Shown: positions 24,261 through 35,605, counted from the first letter of the stretch. The stretch is 64,000 nt of DNA from Helicostylum pulchrum (GCA_025677825.1 JAIXMO010000060.1:103862-167861), one strand, 5' to 3'. The notes: generated from the sequence alone by a model not told the origin. Program-made: numbers and translations.

Positions 24261-24613
24261 ATTTGGTTTGCCAAGATAAACTTGATGGTGTATTACTTAA
24301 TTCTTGTTAGGATGTGTCTAAATTTAAACCTTTTTTAATAAAAAAAAGTGGGATTTTTTTTCGTACCATAATATATTTTAAATAAGCTCCTATTTATTGT
24401 TGTCCTCTTTTTCTAACTCTATTGAGCATAGGAGTAAAAAAAAGTACTGGGAATAAAAAAAGATTGCCATGACTGTCTTCATCCATGTTTGCAACACATA
24501 AATAAAGTTTAAGAAAGAAAGGTCTTTTCTACTTTATCTTTCTCCCCTTCCCTTAATAATTCACTTTGCCTTTTTTTTTTTCTTTTTTCTTTTAACAAAT
24601 AAAAAAAAAAAAA

Positions 24614-27600
24614 ATGGCGTACAATCGCTATCTCCTCTCACTAGTCCTACTACTCCTTACACTCGTTAACACTACTTTAGGCCAATACATTCTCGAATTT
24701 ACCTCGGCTAAAGAAACCAATTTATTTTTAACAAACTATAAAGATGCAATCACCAAAACCCGATACCTTTACGATTCCGATGTTCTAACCGGTACAGCTA
24801 TCGATTTTCAAAACGAAAAAGTTGCCAAACAAATTATTGATGATGACCAATCGATTGTAAATGTTTGGCCTATCCATCACCGTATTCGACAACAAGCTCC
24901 TACTACTACTCCTATTGATTTTAAAAATAATGAAAGTAGTAGCAGTAGTAACAGCGTTCCATTTGTCCCACAAAATAAGGTACACACAAAGAAAACTACC
25001 TCCGTACAAAAAAAAAAGTCTAAATTTTTGTTTTTCTAGGATACTTTGAGAATTTTGACACAAGAAAATAATAAATCACAAAACTTGAAGTCAAACGGTA
25101 AAGGTATCAAGATTGGTATTATCGATTCAGGTAAAAAAAAAAAAAAAAAAAAAAACCGCTATTTATGACGCGATTTGGGTTTGCTTATTGTTTATTTTAT
25201 TTTTTGTCGTGTAGGTGTTGATTACACGTTGCCTGCATTAGGCGGATGTTTCGGTGAAAACTGTAAGATTGCATACGGTCACGATTTGGTGGGAAATGAT
25301 TTTGACGGAACGGCTAGTTCAATTAAAGAAAGTAACGACCCAATTGATAATTGTCCTGCTAATTCAAGTAAGTTTCTGTACTACACACAAAAAAATCATT
25401 TCTCTAACAAAAAAAGTAAATAGCTTCAGCCACAGGACATGGAACTTTTGTTACAGGTATTATTGCGGCTGAAGACAAACAATACGTAAAAAACAAACAT
25501 TCCCCCTTTTTTAAAAAAAAGCCTACAGTAACTAATTTTTTTTAATATTAAATAGAATTGGAATGGTGTTGCTCCAGGTGCAACTATTGGCATGTGGAAG
25601 TAAGATACAAAAAAGATGCCATATATACACTAGTCTATTGTTACTAATAATACACTTTTTTAAGAGTTTATGGCTGTAATTATCCTGCTGCTCCTAACGA
25701 CATTGTAATCAAAGCAATGGAAATGGCCTACAAGGTAAAAATAGAAAGTGTCACATGACGTAATAATATATAAAAATAACCTTTTTTTTTTATTTCAAAA
25801 AGGCTAAAATGGATATCATCAGTATATCACTCGGTGTCAGCGGAGGATGGGCAGAAGACATTTTATCTGTTGTAGCGGATCGTATTGTAGCTAAAGGAAT
25901 TCATGGTACTACTGCATTTAATATATAATATATATATATATATTAGCCAGGGTTTTAACTTTATATAGTTATTACTGCTAGCGGTAATATAGGAACGCGT
26001 GGTATCTTTTTAACTGCTTCTCCAGCATCTGCTAAAAATGTAATAGCCGCTGGATCCACCATGAATAGTCACGTTCCTGGATACATCCTTAACCTCTACA
26101 ACAACAACAACAACGGGTCCAAGAAATCTATTGAAATTCGTAAGTTATATAACAACTCCTAAAAACCAACTTTTTTATATATTTATCTCATTAAAAACTT
26201 TAATTGATATTTATAGCCTATCGTACTTTTACTAGTACTCCGTTAGTATTAAATGAAACATTGCCTTTAGAAAGCAACAAAAAGTTCAACGCAAAAGACG
26301 ACGCATGTAAAAAGTTGGAAAAAGACAGATATAACGGTAGTATTGCCTTGATTCACCAAACGAATTGTGACCCGTTACTTCAAATTATGCATGCACGAGA
26401 TGCTGGAGCTAAAGCAGTCTTGATGTACACCGACACAACGGACAACGCCACCACACAAGTTACTGTGTTGAGCAGCGCCGTGTTACCTGTAGCATTTATT
26501 AACAGTGACGATGCCAAAAAGGCGTTTGAATCAAGTAAAGTAGAATTTACCAACATTTTAGTATCCATGACAGCGCCTGCCTCTACGCAGGATACAGTGT
26601 CAGGATTTTCCACGTTGGGCCCTACCAACGAGCTCGATTTAAAACCCGAATTATTAGCGATTGGTGGCGACGTGTTTTCTACGTTGCCTAGATACCTTCA
26701 ATCTTATGGATTTAGATCTGGTACCTCGTTTTCGACCCCATATATTGCTGGTTCTGTAGCACTTTTATTATCCAATACACAAGCGAATCTCAAACCCGAT
26801 CAAGCTAAAAATATTTTAATGAATTTTGCAAAGCAAGGTAAAAGCACGAGTACTATAAATCTATTTTATTCTTTTTTTTTTTTACTTACAAAAAAAAACG
26901 TTTTTATGGCTATTATAGTAACTGGACCTATCTCCGATATACATTATGGCGATTCCCCTATTCGGCAAGGCGCTGGTGTGATTGATGTTACACGGTCTAT
27001 TACCGCTTATAATAATTTTGTGGTCTTACCTGCCAAACTCAGTCTCAACGATACCATGCATTTTAATCAGCAACAACATATTATAATTTATAACCAAGCA
27101 GAGACTGAAACCACGTTTGAAATCTCGCATTTGCCTTCTTTAACCGTGACAGGCTATTCACTCACCAATACAACAAACAAGACTCCCTTAGAACCTATTG
27201 GTTTATTTGGTAAGAATGGGTCTGTCGCTACTGTCGATTTTTCGCGTGATAAATTGGTGGTGGTACCTGCCGGAGAATCAGTACAGGTCCGTGTCCGTAT
27301 ACAACCTCCGCCTATCTTTGAAAAGGACTCGAATGCCATGTACGGAGGATATATCGGTATAACATCAAACCAGCACCAAGCTACGGTACCTTACTTTGGT
27401 ATGATTGGCAATATGCATGATTTACCTATCCTAGATAGATCAAGTCACCCTTCACCTGCAGCACCTTATACATTTCCTGCTATTGGATACGCCAATTCTT
27501 CAGGAACATTAAATTCAAATGAAACGGGGCACTTTGTTATTCAGCATAAAGAAAGTAAAGTAGTTGGAGCACCTTATGTTTTGGTTCGATTACTTACTGG

Positions 27601-27925
27601 TACAAGGTTATTAATGATTCAAGTATTAAACAAGAGAGGTAAAATTGTTGGTGATGTACCTATTGATGCATCTAGAACTTGGATGATGCGTAATACGTTA
27701 TTACCAAGCGATTATTCTACATCGTTCTACTCATGGAATTGGAATGGAGATTATGTACCAAAAGATGTAACACTGAGTGGCACTAACAAAGGGTTTACAC
27801 CAAAGTTGATTAAATCTGGAGAATATAGATTAAAAGTAAAAGGGTTACGTGTTAATGGAGATCCTGCAAATAGCAAGGATTGGGATGAATGGATTTCACC
27901 TCGATTAAAGCTTGTAATAAGATAG
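24614..27925 (+). CDS. secreted subtilisin-family serine protease with PA insert
   Basis: About nine small introns. Confident joins include 24979|25040, 25130|25215, 25367|25424, then exons starting near 25557, 25667, 25802, 25970, 26217 and 26920. Residues 1-23 are a classic signal peptide (YLLSLVLLLLTLVNTTLG), followed by an I9-type propeptide. The catalytic Asp lies in GIIDSGVDYT (Asp151), His in ATGHGTFVTG (His209), the oxyanion Asn in ITASGNIGTRG, and Ser in SGTSFSTPYIAGS. A protease-associated insert lies between His and Ser regions (IALIHQTNCDP). An Fn3-like C-terminal region follows. This is the architecture of fungal S8A proteases of the minor extracellular (Vpr) group. Secreted proteolysis is the likely role. 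Confidence 0.9.
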
Positions 27926-28163
27926 ATAGTAGTACCCGCGGAATAAAACTATCGCTTTTTTTGTATAACTACTGGTTACTAAAATAATAAAAATCTATAA
28001 ATATAAACAAAAGTATTTTTATCAAATTTTGTAAATTACCACCCTTTTTGATTAAAACCGCGAATCTTGATATAAATAAAGAAATTAATTCCTTTTTTTT
28101 TTTCCTTCTTTTTTTTTTCTCATCTTATTCCATCTTTTTTTTTTCTTCTCAATCAACCGCAAA

Positions 28164-29886
28164 ATGACCATTTCTTCAGCTCTTCCTATTACCGAAAGTG
28201 AACTCTTAAGCTTAAGAGAACGTTTCGAAAGTAACGGTCAAGGCCACGTATTCAATTTCTATCAAGACCTTCCAATTGAAAACCAAGCTACTTTCTTGCA
28301 ACAACTTTTAAACCTTGATGTTGAACGTGTCAATCAAATCTATCAAAAGGCTATTGAGGGAGCCGAAGCCGGTGTATTAAACCAAGATGCTACATTTGAA
28401 CCATTACCTCAAAACGTATTTGATTCTGTCTTGAAATCTTCTCCTGAACAAATTCGTCAATGGGAAACCATTGGTCTTTCTCAAATCGCTCAAGGTAAAG
28501 TCGCTGTTATCTTGATGGCTGGTGGTCAAGGTACTCGTTTGGGTTCTGCTGCTCCCAAGGGTTGTTATGATATCAATTTACCTAGTAAGAAATCCTTATT
28601 CCAACTTCAAGCTGAACGTATCTTGCGTGTTCAGGATATTGCTCGCCAATATCAAAAGCCTGGTCAAGTCAAAGATTGTATCATCCCTTGGTATATTATG
28701 ACTTCAGGTCCTACTCAAGCTCCTACTTTTGATTTCTTTAAACAAAACAACTTTTTTGGGCTCAAGGAACAAAACGTCATCTTTTTTGAACAAGGTAAGC
28801 ATTTTATTTTTTAAAGGGGAGGGGAGGGGGATGAAAACAAAAACACAACAAAAGGCCCTACATAAAAATTTAAACTTGAACCTACTTGTTTATTTGTGTG
28901 TATATTTACTCATTCTCTTTTTTTTTTCTAAATTAAGGTACTCTTCCTTGTTTAACTATGGACGGTAAAATCATTTTAGAAGCAAAGGATAAGGTATATA
29001 TATAAATACGCGGTTTTTTAAAAGTTCTGTGTAATTAACTTTATTTCTTAAAAAAAAGGTGGCCATGGCTCCTGATGGTAATGGTGGCATTTATGCTGCA
29101 GTTCAAAATAAGGGTATTATCGATTCTTTAAAGGAACGCGGTATCCTTTACTCTCACTGTTACTGTGTGGATAACTGTCTTGCTCGTGTTGCCGATCCCG
29201 TCTTTATCGGCTATTCAGTTTCAAAGGGAACTGACTGTGGTGTCAAGGTAGTTAGCAAAGCCGCACCTGAGGAACCCGTTGGTGTTGTTTGTGTGCGTGA
29301 CGGTAAATACGGTGTAGTTGAATATTCTGAAATTTCCCAAGAGGTATCTGAAAAGCGTGAAGCCGATGGATCACTTGAATTACGTGCGGCCAACATTGCC
29401 AACCATTTCTTCTCAACTGAATTTTTGGAACGCGTACCTACATTTGCTGCTCAACTCGAATACCATATTGCAAAGAAGAAGATCAAGTTTGTCGATAACG
29501 AAACAGGAGAGACAGTTACCCCTAAATCCAACAGCGGTATGAAATTGGAGTGCTTCGTGTTTGATGTGTTCCCTTTTGCTCAAAACTTTTCAGTTCTTGA
29601 AGTCGACCGTAAAGACGAATTCTCTCCCCTCAAGAACGCCCCTGGAACAGGTGTTGATTGTCCAGAAACATCCAGAAGAGATATCGTAGCACAACACGTG
29701 CGTTTTATTGAAGCTGCAGGTGGTAAAGTTGTACACGATGCTCAAGATTTGGAAACACTCGAATTCGAACTCTCTTCTTGGGTTTCTTACGCTGGTGAAG
29801 GGCTTGCTGAGTTCGTTAATGGCAAGACAATTCATGTTCCTGCTATTATTGAAACCAAGGAAGACTTGATTCGTTTAGCTATTTAA
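28164..29886 (+). CDS. UAP1: UDP-N-acetylglucosamine pyrophosphorylase
   Basis: Exons 28164-28794, 28938-28993 and 29059-29886 join in phase to 504 aa, the usual length for the family. The nucleotide-binding signature GGQGTRLG lies at residues 120-127, followed by PKGCYDI. The uridine-binding region (GNGGIYAA after the third splice), YCVDNCLARVADPVFIGY and a C-terminal WVSYAGEGL segment are all as in yeast Qri1/Uap1. The enzyme makes UDP-GlcNAc from GlcNAc-1-phosphate and UTP in the cytosol, feeding chitin, N-glycan and GPI-anchor synthesis; demand is high in chitin-rich fungal walls. A pyrimidine-rich leader (28091-28150) precedes the ATG. Confidence 0.96.
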
Positions 29887-31012
29887 AAAATTAAATCCAT
29901 CATCAACAAAAAAAAATACAACATCGTACATACAGCAAAGAACAAACAAAGTTACTTTTTTTTTTTCATAGACTCATTCTTCTTTTTCACCCTTTTTTCC
30001 CGTCGTCGTCGTCGTCTTCGTCCCCCGACTCCCCTTTATTCTTCTTTATACCTCTTCTCTTTTTTTTTTATTAATAAAAATTGACCACTTTATCTATTTT
30101 TAATTTTCTCGAGGCTTCCTTCTCTAAATAAATATATATCGTCAGCTTAGATTGATTATCCAACTGTTGTCATCAATATTTTGTGCTACTTCCAGAATCC
30201 CCTCCCCTTTTTTGTTTGTGTGTCTATTTTGGTAACTTGACCCGATCCTCCACTTACATCTTTGCAACATTATTTCGTGCATTAGTTCTTTTTTTTCCTT
30301 TCTACCGTCTTTTTTTTAAAAAATAAAGGGGGGAAGTATATTTTAAAAGATGTACATTGTACATGAGAAAGGTCTAGGTATACCTTTCTTACAAAAACTT
30401 GGTCACGTTCGCGTTTATTGTTCGTTTCTTGAAACTGTGTGTTTGTATATGTTTAATAAATACATATGCATACAGAGAGAGAGAGAGAGAGAGGGTAAGT
30501 GTATACATTATCGTACTATAATAAGACCAACATACATATAAAAAAAAAGTAATGCCACGCGTATATAGAATACTCATTGCCAGCGTACACTTTCATTATT
30601 CGATAATGTCCTGTACAAATCGAAATTTGTAAATTGATCTTATCAGCGTTTATGTTTGTAAGGAGAATAAACAAAATGCTACGTCAATCCAGGAACCAGT
30701 TTCAAAATACCGTTATGCATTTTTTTTTTTAAACTAATTTGAAACATCTCCAAGCATTATAGCATTTATTGGGCAAGAACTCTCCCCCTTTTTTTTTTAA
30801 TAAATGGGATCGTTTTTTTTTCGCAGTTTCGCAGTTTCGAGGTTCTTTAAAAAAAAGTTACACGAGTACCCCCCCTCCTCCTTTTCTACACGGCCTGTAA
30901 TAACTACTTTTTCTTTTTTTTTTTAAAACGAAATGATTTTTTAAAAAAAAAAAAATGTAAAAAGGCTTTATTAGGTGTGTGCGCCCTTATTATCACTACA
31001 AAAAAAAAGCTC
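29887..31012. other. spacer between convergent genes
   Basis: Contains 3' flanks of UAP1 and of the Sel1 gene, a GTC microsatellite near 30001-30020 and a GA microsatellite near 30474-30494. No gene seen; the short frames at 30350-30577 are reading across the GA run. Confidence 0.6.
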
Positions 31013-32440
31013 TTACAACTTGAAGAATTTCATTTTATGCTTCTTTTTCTTTGGATCTTCTTGTTCATTTGAAGCGGCGGTGTTATTTCCCTCGACTTTA
31101 AAAAACTTTGGCTTTTCATTATCGGTTCTAGACTGATTGGACTTTTCAACATGAAAGAATTTGATTGGTTTCTGTTCTTGCCTTGAATCTTGAACATGAA
31201 AGAATTTTTTAGGTTCAGATTTTGTCTGTAAAGTAACAGGAGCTTTAACACCTTGTGGATTAATGGCGTTACCAGTCATAGATTCCTTTAACGCGTTATA
31301 TTTAGAACGTTGCAGTTCCAATTCTTTCTTTAGTTTGGCAATAATCTCTGCTGATTCTTGAAGTGCTGCCTGTGACGGTAGAGGAGCAGTAGTAGTAGTA
31401 GTAGATTGTACCATAGGCACTGCACTACCGACCGGTGTTTCTAAGCCGTGAACAATCAACTGTGCTTCTTCATTACCGTTTAATATTGCCCTTTGAAGCC
31501 AAAACATCGATTCTTTTTCGTCCATTGGTATTATATCCGTCCAGCCTTCCAAATAAATCTTGCCCATCTTTACTTGAGCATCGCCACTTGCAAGACTAGC
31601 TGCCTTTCGATAATATCCTAACGATTTGACATAATCTACTTCTACTCCATATCCATATTCGTAAATACATCCAAGTTCAAAACTAGCTTTGGCATTTCCA
31701 CCGCCTTCTTCTTCTTCTTCTGCATCAACTTCCTCAAAATATTCCAACGAACGTTGATAATCTCGGTCTACTATATTTCCAGCTTGATAAAATTTGGCCA
31801 TTTGGTATTTAGCATCTGTGTTTGCATATTCGGTTGCCATACTCAGCCAAAAAACTGCATCATCAAAATCTCGTATAATGCCAAACCCACCCTCCAGGTA
31901 TAAATTGCCAATACGGTACATAGCATCGTCGTCGTTTTTAGATAGTGCGACTTTGGTATACCAATATATAGCCTCTCTGTAATCTTTTTCTAGCCCGTAC
32001 CCGCCACTTGTATATAAAGCTGCAATAGCCCGTATGGATTTTGTGTACTCCTTCACAATGCAATTCTTGTACCAAAACACTGCCTTTTCATAATCGGGCT
32101 GTAACTTGGGTCCGCCGTAATGATAAATACCGGCCACTGTCGTATCCGACGTCGGGTTATTTAAATAAGCAGATTTAATAAACCAGACTACTGCTTTGCT
32201 GTAATCTATTGTTACACCTAGACCCTCCATATACATCAATCCAAGCGCTCTTTGTGATGGCTCATGATTATGAGTGGCGTCGACAGCTAAAAATGGTTCG
32301 GCTTCCTCATACTTTCCTTCCAGGTATAATTGATATCCTCGTCGGTATAACCCTGTAGGTCTAGGTTCGTCTAGTAGAATAGAATTTTTAATCAAACTGT
32401 CTTGAATACATACTCTTGTTGTCTTACTGATAGTATCCAT
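31013..32440 (-). CDS. Sel1-repeat protein with C-terminal coiled coil and repeated KFF[HK]V motifs
   Basis: Single exon, 475 aa. Residues about 30-330 are six to eight Sel1-like repeats, for example ALGLMYMEGLGVTIDYSKAV, YRIGNLYLEGGFGIIRDF and ELGCIYEYGYGVEVDYVKSL. A helix rich in Glu/Lys (residues about 365-390, ESAEIIAKLKKELELQRSKY) predicts a coiled coil. The last 65 residues are basic and carry four spaced copies of a short motif: KKFFHV, IKFFHV, PKFFKV and the terminal MKFFKL. Sel1 proteins are scaffolds (Hrd3/SEL1L, Skt5/Chs4 and others), but there is no signal peptide, membrane segment or CaaX box, so it is not an obvious Hrd3 or Skt5. A cytosolic adaptor is the best inference. Confidence 0.8.
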   Translation of the reverse strand: MDTISKTTRVCIQDSLIKNSILLDEPRPTGLYRRGYQLYLEGKYEEAEPFLAVDATHNHEPSQRALGLMYMEGLGVTIDYSKAVVWFIKSAYLNNPTSDTTVAGIYHYGGPKLQPDYEKAVFWYKNCIVKEYTKSIRAIAALYTSGGYGLEKDYREAIYWYTKVALSKNDDDAMYRIGNLYLEGGFGIIRDFDDAVFWLSMATEYANTDAKYQMAKFYQAGNIVDRDYQRSLEYFEEVDAEEEEEGGGNAKASFELGCIYEYGYGVEVDYVKSLGYYRKAASLASGDAQVKMGKIYLEGWTDIIPMDEKESMFWLQRAILNGNEEAQLIVHGLETPVGSAVPMVQSTTTTTAPLPSQAALQESAEIIAKLKKELELQRSKYNALKESMTGNAINPQGVKAPVTLQTKSEPKKFFHVQDSRQEQKPIKFFHVEKSNQSRTDNEKPKFFKVEGNNTAASNEQEDPKKKKHKMKFFKL

Positions 32441-32824
32441 TTTTTTCTTTTTTCTCCAAACAAAAAAACAAAAAAAAACAAAAAGAGAGGGAAAAAAAAA
32501 GAAAGTTTCTCAATTATTATTATTGTAACACTTTTTTTTTCCTTGTTGGCTTAGACTTTTTTTAAATGATCATGGTTACACTATTAGATATATTGTGACA
32601 TAGTTCATTTGAACCACAATGAAAAACTCTTGTTAATAATAATAATAAAAAAGTCTATTTACACAAATTGAGTTTGTAAAAAAAAAAAGAGAAGTATATT
32701 CTGCTGACAGCAAGCAACATACCGATACTATGTAAGAGCTATATATTTTTTTTTTCAAAGTAGTACAAGATGTATAGAAAAAGAAAGGCTCAAAAAATAT
32801 TTATTTATTTATTACAAAAAATAT
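32441..32824. other. spacer between the Sel1 gene promoter and the small-gene array
   Basis: AT-rich, with no gene seen. The first 80 bases are the A-rich leader of the Sel1-repeat gene. Confidence 0.5.
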
Positions 32825-33046
32825 TTATTCATTGAGATAAACTGGAATCGTATCCTCTAGAATATACACTGTATTTTCCCTTGGAAGATAAATTTTGCTA
32901 CATACGTAAAAAAAAATATAAAAAAAAGGGTTACAAGACCGCTTCCAATTTAAAAACAATAAACTTATTGTTCTTTTTATCTGAAGTACAGCTCCTGTAT
33001 CAGAATTAATAATGGAAGAAGTTTGACTTGAGTAACAGTTACCCAT
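32825..33046 (-). CDS. array gene 1: small protein with myristoylation/palmitoylation-like N-terminus
   Basis: 73 aa. The start MGNCYSSQTSS fits Met-Gly-x-x-x-Ser with a neighbouring Cys, the usual dual-acylation arrangement. The first 24 residues (DTGAVLQ) parallel array gene 2 (ETGTVHF). Gene 2 has a GTAAGT donor after that point, while here the equivalent bases read ATAAGT and translation runs into Phe/Tyr-rich intron-like sequence before ENTVYILEDTIPVYLNE. So this copy has probably lost its intron donor or uses another; the encoded C-terminus is doubtful. Confidence 0.4.
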   Translation of the reverse strand: MGNCYSSQTSSIINSDTGAVLQIKRTISLLFLNWKRSCNPFFYIFFYVCSKIYLPRENTVYILEDTIPVYLNE

Positions 33047-33214
33047 AGAAAAAAATTATTGCAAAAAAAAAAAAGTAAAAAGTAAAAGAGATCAAAAAAA
33101 AAAATAGGATAATGCTTTTTATATTTACTTTTGACATTTTTCAGGAACAAAAAATACTTACAACTATTGCCAGTATTAGTAAGATTACTTTATTATTCTG
33201 AATATAAAAGCATT

Positions 33215-33431
33215 TTAGTATTGGTCTTGTGCCATAAAAACTGCAGAGAATTGAGTTTTTGAATATGGAGTTTCCTATCAAAGAAAAAAGAAATAGGCTA
33301 TTGAATAGGAATAGATACAAAGACGTGAATATAATACTTACATTTCTCTCAGAAAAATGCACGGTACCCGTTTCGCTATCTGTAACCATAGAAGTTTCAT
33401 GAATACTACCACAAGAACAACAAGAACCCAT
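33215..33431 (-). CDS. array gene 2: 49-aa Cys-rich lipidation-signal protein, one intron
   Basis: I choose the second of two in-frame ATGs (33431) because it yields MGSCCSCGS, matching the other array members. Exon 1 is 33431-33342 (30 codons), the donor is GTAAGT, the acceptor TTGATAG at 33275, and exon 2 33274-33215 encodes a 19-residue tail ending FMAQDQY. Gly2 with Ser6 and three Cys within seven residues fits N-myristoylation plus palmitoylation. No known domain. Decayed relatives of this gene lie between later array genes, so it represents a second lineage within the array. Confidence 0.5.
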
Positions 33432-33437
33432 TGACAA

Positions 33438-34104
33438 TAATAACGAGAAAAAGAGAAATAAACCAAAGAAAGATAACAGCTAGTTAATATTTTTTTATAA
33501 CCCTTTTTTTATATTTATTTTATCCTTACCAAAAAAAACTTTTTAAACAAAAACAAGTTAAAAAAGTGGACTCTTACAACATATTTAAATTTGAAAATTA
33601 AACTGGATTAACGACAAACAAAAGCGCACAGTGCTTTAAAAATTCCAAATTGACAGATTTACAAAAACCAATTAGCAGTTTTTTCTAGTAAATAGGGCTC
33701 CCCGATTTATCCATGACCGACATTTTAAAGGAACCTATTTATTTTTTTATAAGAATCCTTTTTTTTTTTGTAAGTGTTTTTTTTCTATGTTCATGCGAAC
33801 CGATATGGTTCTTTTTAGAGCAATCGCTATCCATAAATGTGTGAAAAAATAAATACATTGTATTTTGAATTTTTAAATAAAACGTGTATCAAAAGACTTT
33901 TCGTTGGCTTTTCCTGTTTTATAATGTGTTCCACCTGTACAAACGTGACATTGACATTTATATTCATCTGGAAATTTCTTGGACTGCATTATTAGCAGGG
34001 TGTTGAAGGAATATTCGGCCTAAGATGTTATATACTTTGGAGTAAATATTATTCCTTTTAATAATGTGGTTCAAATATTACATTTTTTAAGTTGAATGGG
34101 AATA
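33438..34104. other. spacer within the array
   Basis: AT-rich. Contains about 33787-33855, which resembles 2510-2575. No gene seen. Confidence 0.5.
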
Positions 34105-34225
34105 TAAATAGAAAGACGCGAATATAATACTTACATTTTGGGACTGATCAGCACATGGTACCCATATCTCGAACAATAAAAGTTTTACAAGACATATAGA
34201 AACCTATTGGCATTAATAAAAAAAA
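34105..34225 (-). pseudogene. remnant of array gene 2 type
   Basis: Matches gene 2 from its donor region (AATATAATACTTACATTT) through GCAC-TGGTACCC to the start region (CCTATTGGCATTAATAA, where gene 2 has CCCATTGACAATAATAA). The ATG and the Cys codons are gone. Confidence 0.5.
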
Positions 34226-34293
34226 AAGGGGGGGGGGAGCAGATAATATATAGTTTATACATTTTATTTATAATATTTTTTTATCACTGTTCT

Positions 34294-34551
34294 TTAGAAC
34301 GAAAAAAAAAGCTGGAGTAACAACAAAAATGAGCATGTTTTACACTTAACGAGAAACAAAGCTGAAATCGGAATTCTGAAAAGAGGCGATTCTAATTCTA
34401 CATAGAGGATATATAATTTTTCTTTCTGTCTAGCTCCAGCAAGTTGCCGTTTCCTTTCAGCAGCAGCTTTGGCCTGAATTCTGGTGGTCCTCTGCTCTGC
34501 TACAGCACGCTTTGCAGCGTGCTTACTACTACATGAAGTATTACAGCCCAT
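34294..34551 (-). CDS. array gene 3: small basic protein, frameshifted C-terminus
   Basis: 85 aa as read. The start MGCNTSCSS is a strong acylation-type N-terminus (Gly2, Cys3, Ser6). A basic Ala/Arg/Lys helix follows, with AAAERKRQLAGARQKE shared with array gene 4 (TAERERQLAGARRNE). After that the open frame becomes hydrophobic, but the alternative frame near 34345-34385 reads QNSDFSFVSR and stops, closely parallel to the DSGYFSFASR end of array gene 5. A single-base indel has therefore probably replaced the family C-terminus. Confidence 0.45.
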   Translation of the reverse strand: MGCNTSCSSKHAAKRAVAEQRTTRIQAKAAAERKRQLAGARQKEKLYILYVELESPLFRIPISALFLVKCKTCSFLLLLQLFFSF

Positions 34552-34622
34552 TTATTAATTACAGAAAAAATAAAAGAAAGAGTATACTATAGTTTTCTTT
34601 TCCGCTCTTTATACAAAGTAAA

Positions 34623-34646
34623 ATATCCCATTGACAGCTGTGATTC
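34623..34646 (-). promoter_or_regulatory. shared upstream element of array genes, example copy
   Basis: On the minus strand the element reads roughly GTTG[TC]CAATRGGATATT and lies 75-145 bases upstream of the ATG of genes 3, 4, 6, 7 and 8 (copies at about 34623-34646, 35089-35112, 36132-36155, 36788-36810, 37373-37398). A TATA-like TATAAA/TATACA stretch lies about 15-25 bases nearer the gene in most copies. The CCAAT-like core suggests a common promoter module; function is inferred. Confidence 0.45.
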
Positions 34647-34760
34647 TTTTTTAATAATGTGATGTTTTTATAACATATATTTATTTTATTCCGTCCTAGC
34701 GACATATTTAACTTTCTTTTTTTTTTTATAAAAAAGGCAGTAGCGAAAAAAAAGTATTTT

Positions 34761-35012
34761 TTACCAAGGAGTATCAGAGCTGAAACCAGAATCCCGAAAA
34801 GAGGTGATATTACTACCAGTTTGTATAGAGGATAAATGTAATGTTTCGTTACGCCTAGCTCCAGCAAGTTGCCGTTCCCTTTCAGCAGTTTTGGCCGTCT
34901 TGGCAGCCTTCCGATTCGATAGAAAAGAACGGACGTTGCGAGAACGTGAAGTGGCCCTACTTACTGGAGCAGCCGAACGCTTCTTGCTACTACGTGAATT
35001 CTTGGAACCCAT
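34761..35012 (-). CDS. array gene 4: small basic protein with C-terminal DSGFSS motif
   Basis: 83 aa. N-terminus MGSKNSRSSKK (Gly2, Ser6, Lys-rich: myristoylation plus polybasic type, no Cys). The middle is Arg/Ser/Ala-rich with two basic helices (TSRSRNVRSFLSNRKAAKTA; TAERERQLAGARRNE). The C-terminus ends SFRDSGFSSDTPW, the best-preserved copy of the D-S-G-[YF]-x-S motif. The upstream region shares the array promoter module and the ATTAATAAATGGG start context with gene 3, so the two form a close pair. Confidence 0.6.
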   Translation of the reverse strand: MGSKNSRSSKKRSAAPVSRATSRSRNVRSFLSNRKAAKTAKTAERERQLAGARRNETLHLSSIQTGSNITSFRDSGFSSDTPW

Positions 35013-35239
35013 TTATTAATTACGGAAAGAATAAAATAAAGAGTATACTATGGTTTTTTTTTTTTTTTCGTTCTTTATATAAAGTAGAATGTCCCGTTGA
35101 CAACTAGGATTCTTTTTTAAATAATGTGATTAAAATATTATATATTTATTTTATTCTGTCAACTGCAACCCCCCTTAGCAACATATTTAATCTTCTTTTA
35201 AAACAAAAGCCATATTGGCAACAACAACGACATTTACAT

Positions 35240-35395
35240 CTAACGAGAAGCAAAGCTGAAATAACCAGAATCTTGAACACTAGGTCTTCTACGGCCACTA
35301 CTATGAGAGGATAATCCTATTGATGCACTACGCATAGTCGAGGTACGGCTATTGTAAATAGAACCCGATAGATCTTTGGAAAGATGACAACCCAT
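35240..35395 (-). CDS. array gene 5: 51-aa protein with N-terminal MGC and C-terminal DSGYFS
   Basis: Short single-exon frame: starts MGCHLSKDLSGS (Gly2, Cys3, Ser6), Ser/Arg-rich centre (SRTSTMRSASIGLSS), and ends RPSVQDSGYFSFASR. It has the same start context as its neighbours (TTGATAAATGGG) and sits at the expected place in the array, which is why I accept so short a frame. Confidence 0.55.
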   Translation of the reverse strand: MGCHLSKDLSGSIYNSRTSTMRSASIGLSSHSSGRRRPSVQDSGYFSFASR

Positions 35396-35534
35396 TTATC
35401 AATGATAGAAAGAAGAAAGAAAGAGTGATTTTTTTAGCAGTATTTGCTCAATATGCGTACCTTTTATACTGTAATTTTTTTTTTTTTGACTCATTGTATA
35501 AAATAATTCATTATTGCCAATAATATTTCCTCTG

Positions 35535-35605
35535 TTTAGCACATGGTATCCGTATTTTAACAATAGAAATCTTATTAGTATAACAACCAATTGACAATAG
35601 TAATA
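35535..35605 (-). pseudogene. remnant of array gene 2 type
   Basis: GCACATGGTATCCGTATTTT followed by CAATAGAAAT and CAACCAATTGACAATAGTAA parallels gene 2 from its fourth-from-last codons back to its start; the ATG is replaced by TTG. Confidence 0.45.

Larger units (their letters stand above)
22392..24613. other. intergenic region with duplicated flank, palindrome and decayed fragments
   Basis: No intact gene. It holds a run of about 29 A after the Sec7 gene stop, a minus-strand frame at 22604-22795 that is preserved in the inverted copy but ends abruptly, a 35 base near-perfect palindrome at 23245-23279, a decayed frame at 23491-23721 (KKADYSCDMIFRK), and a degraded third copy of the Sec7 gene tail at 24050-24260. 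Confidence 0.55.

Noticed and set aside
30474..30494. GA-repeat as CRISPR or regulatory array
   Set aside because: Simple microsatellite; no spacer structure. No CRISPR array exists anywhere in the window.
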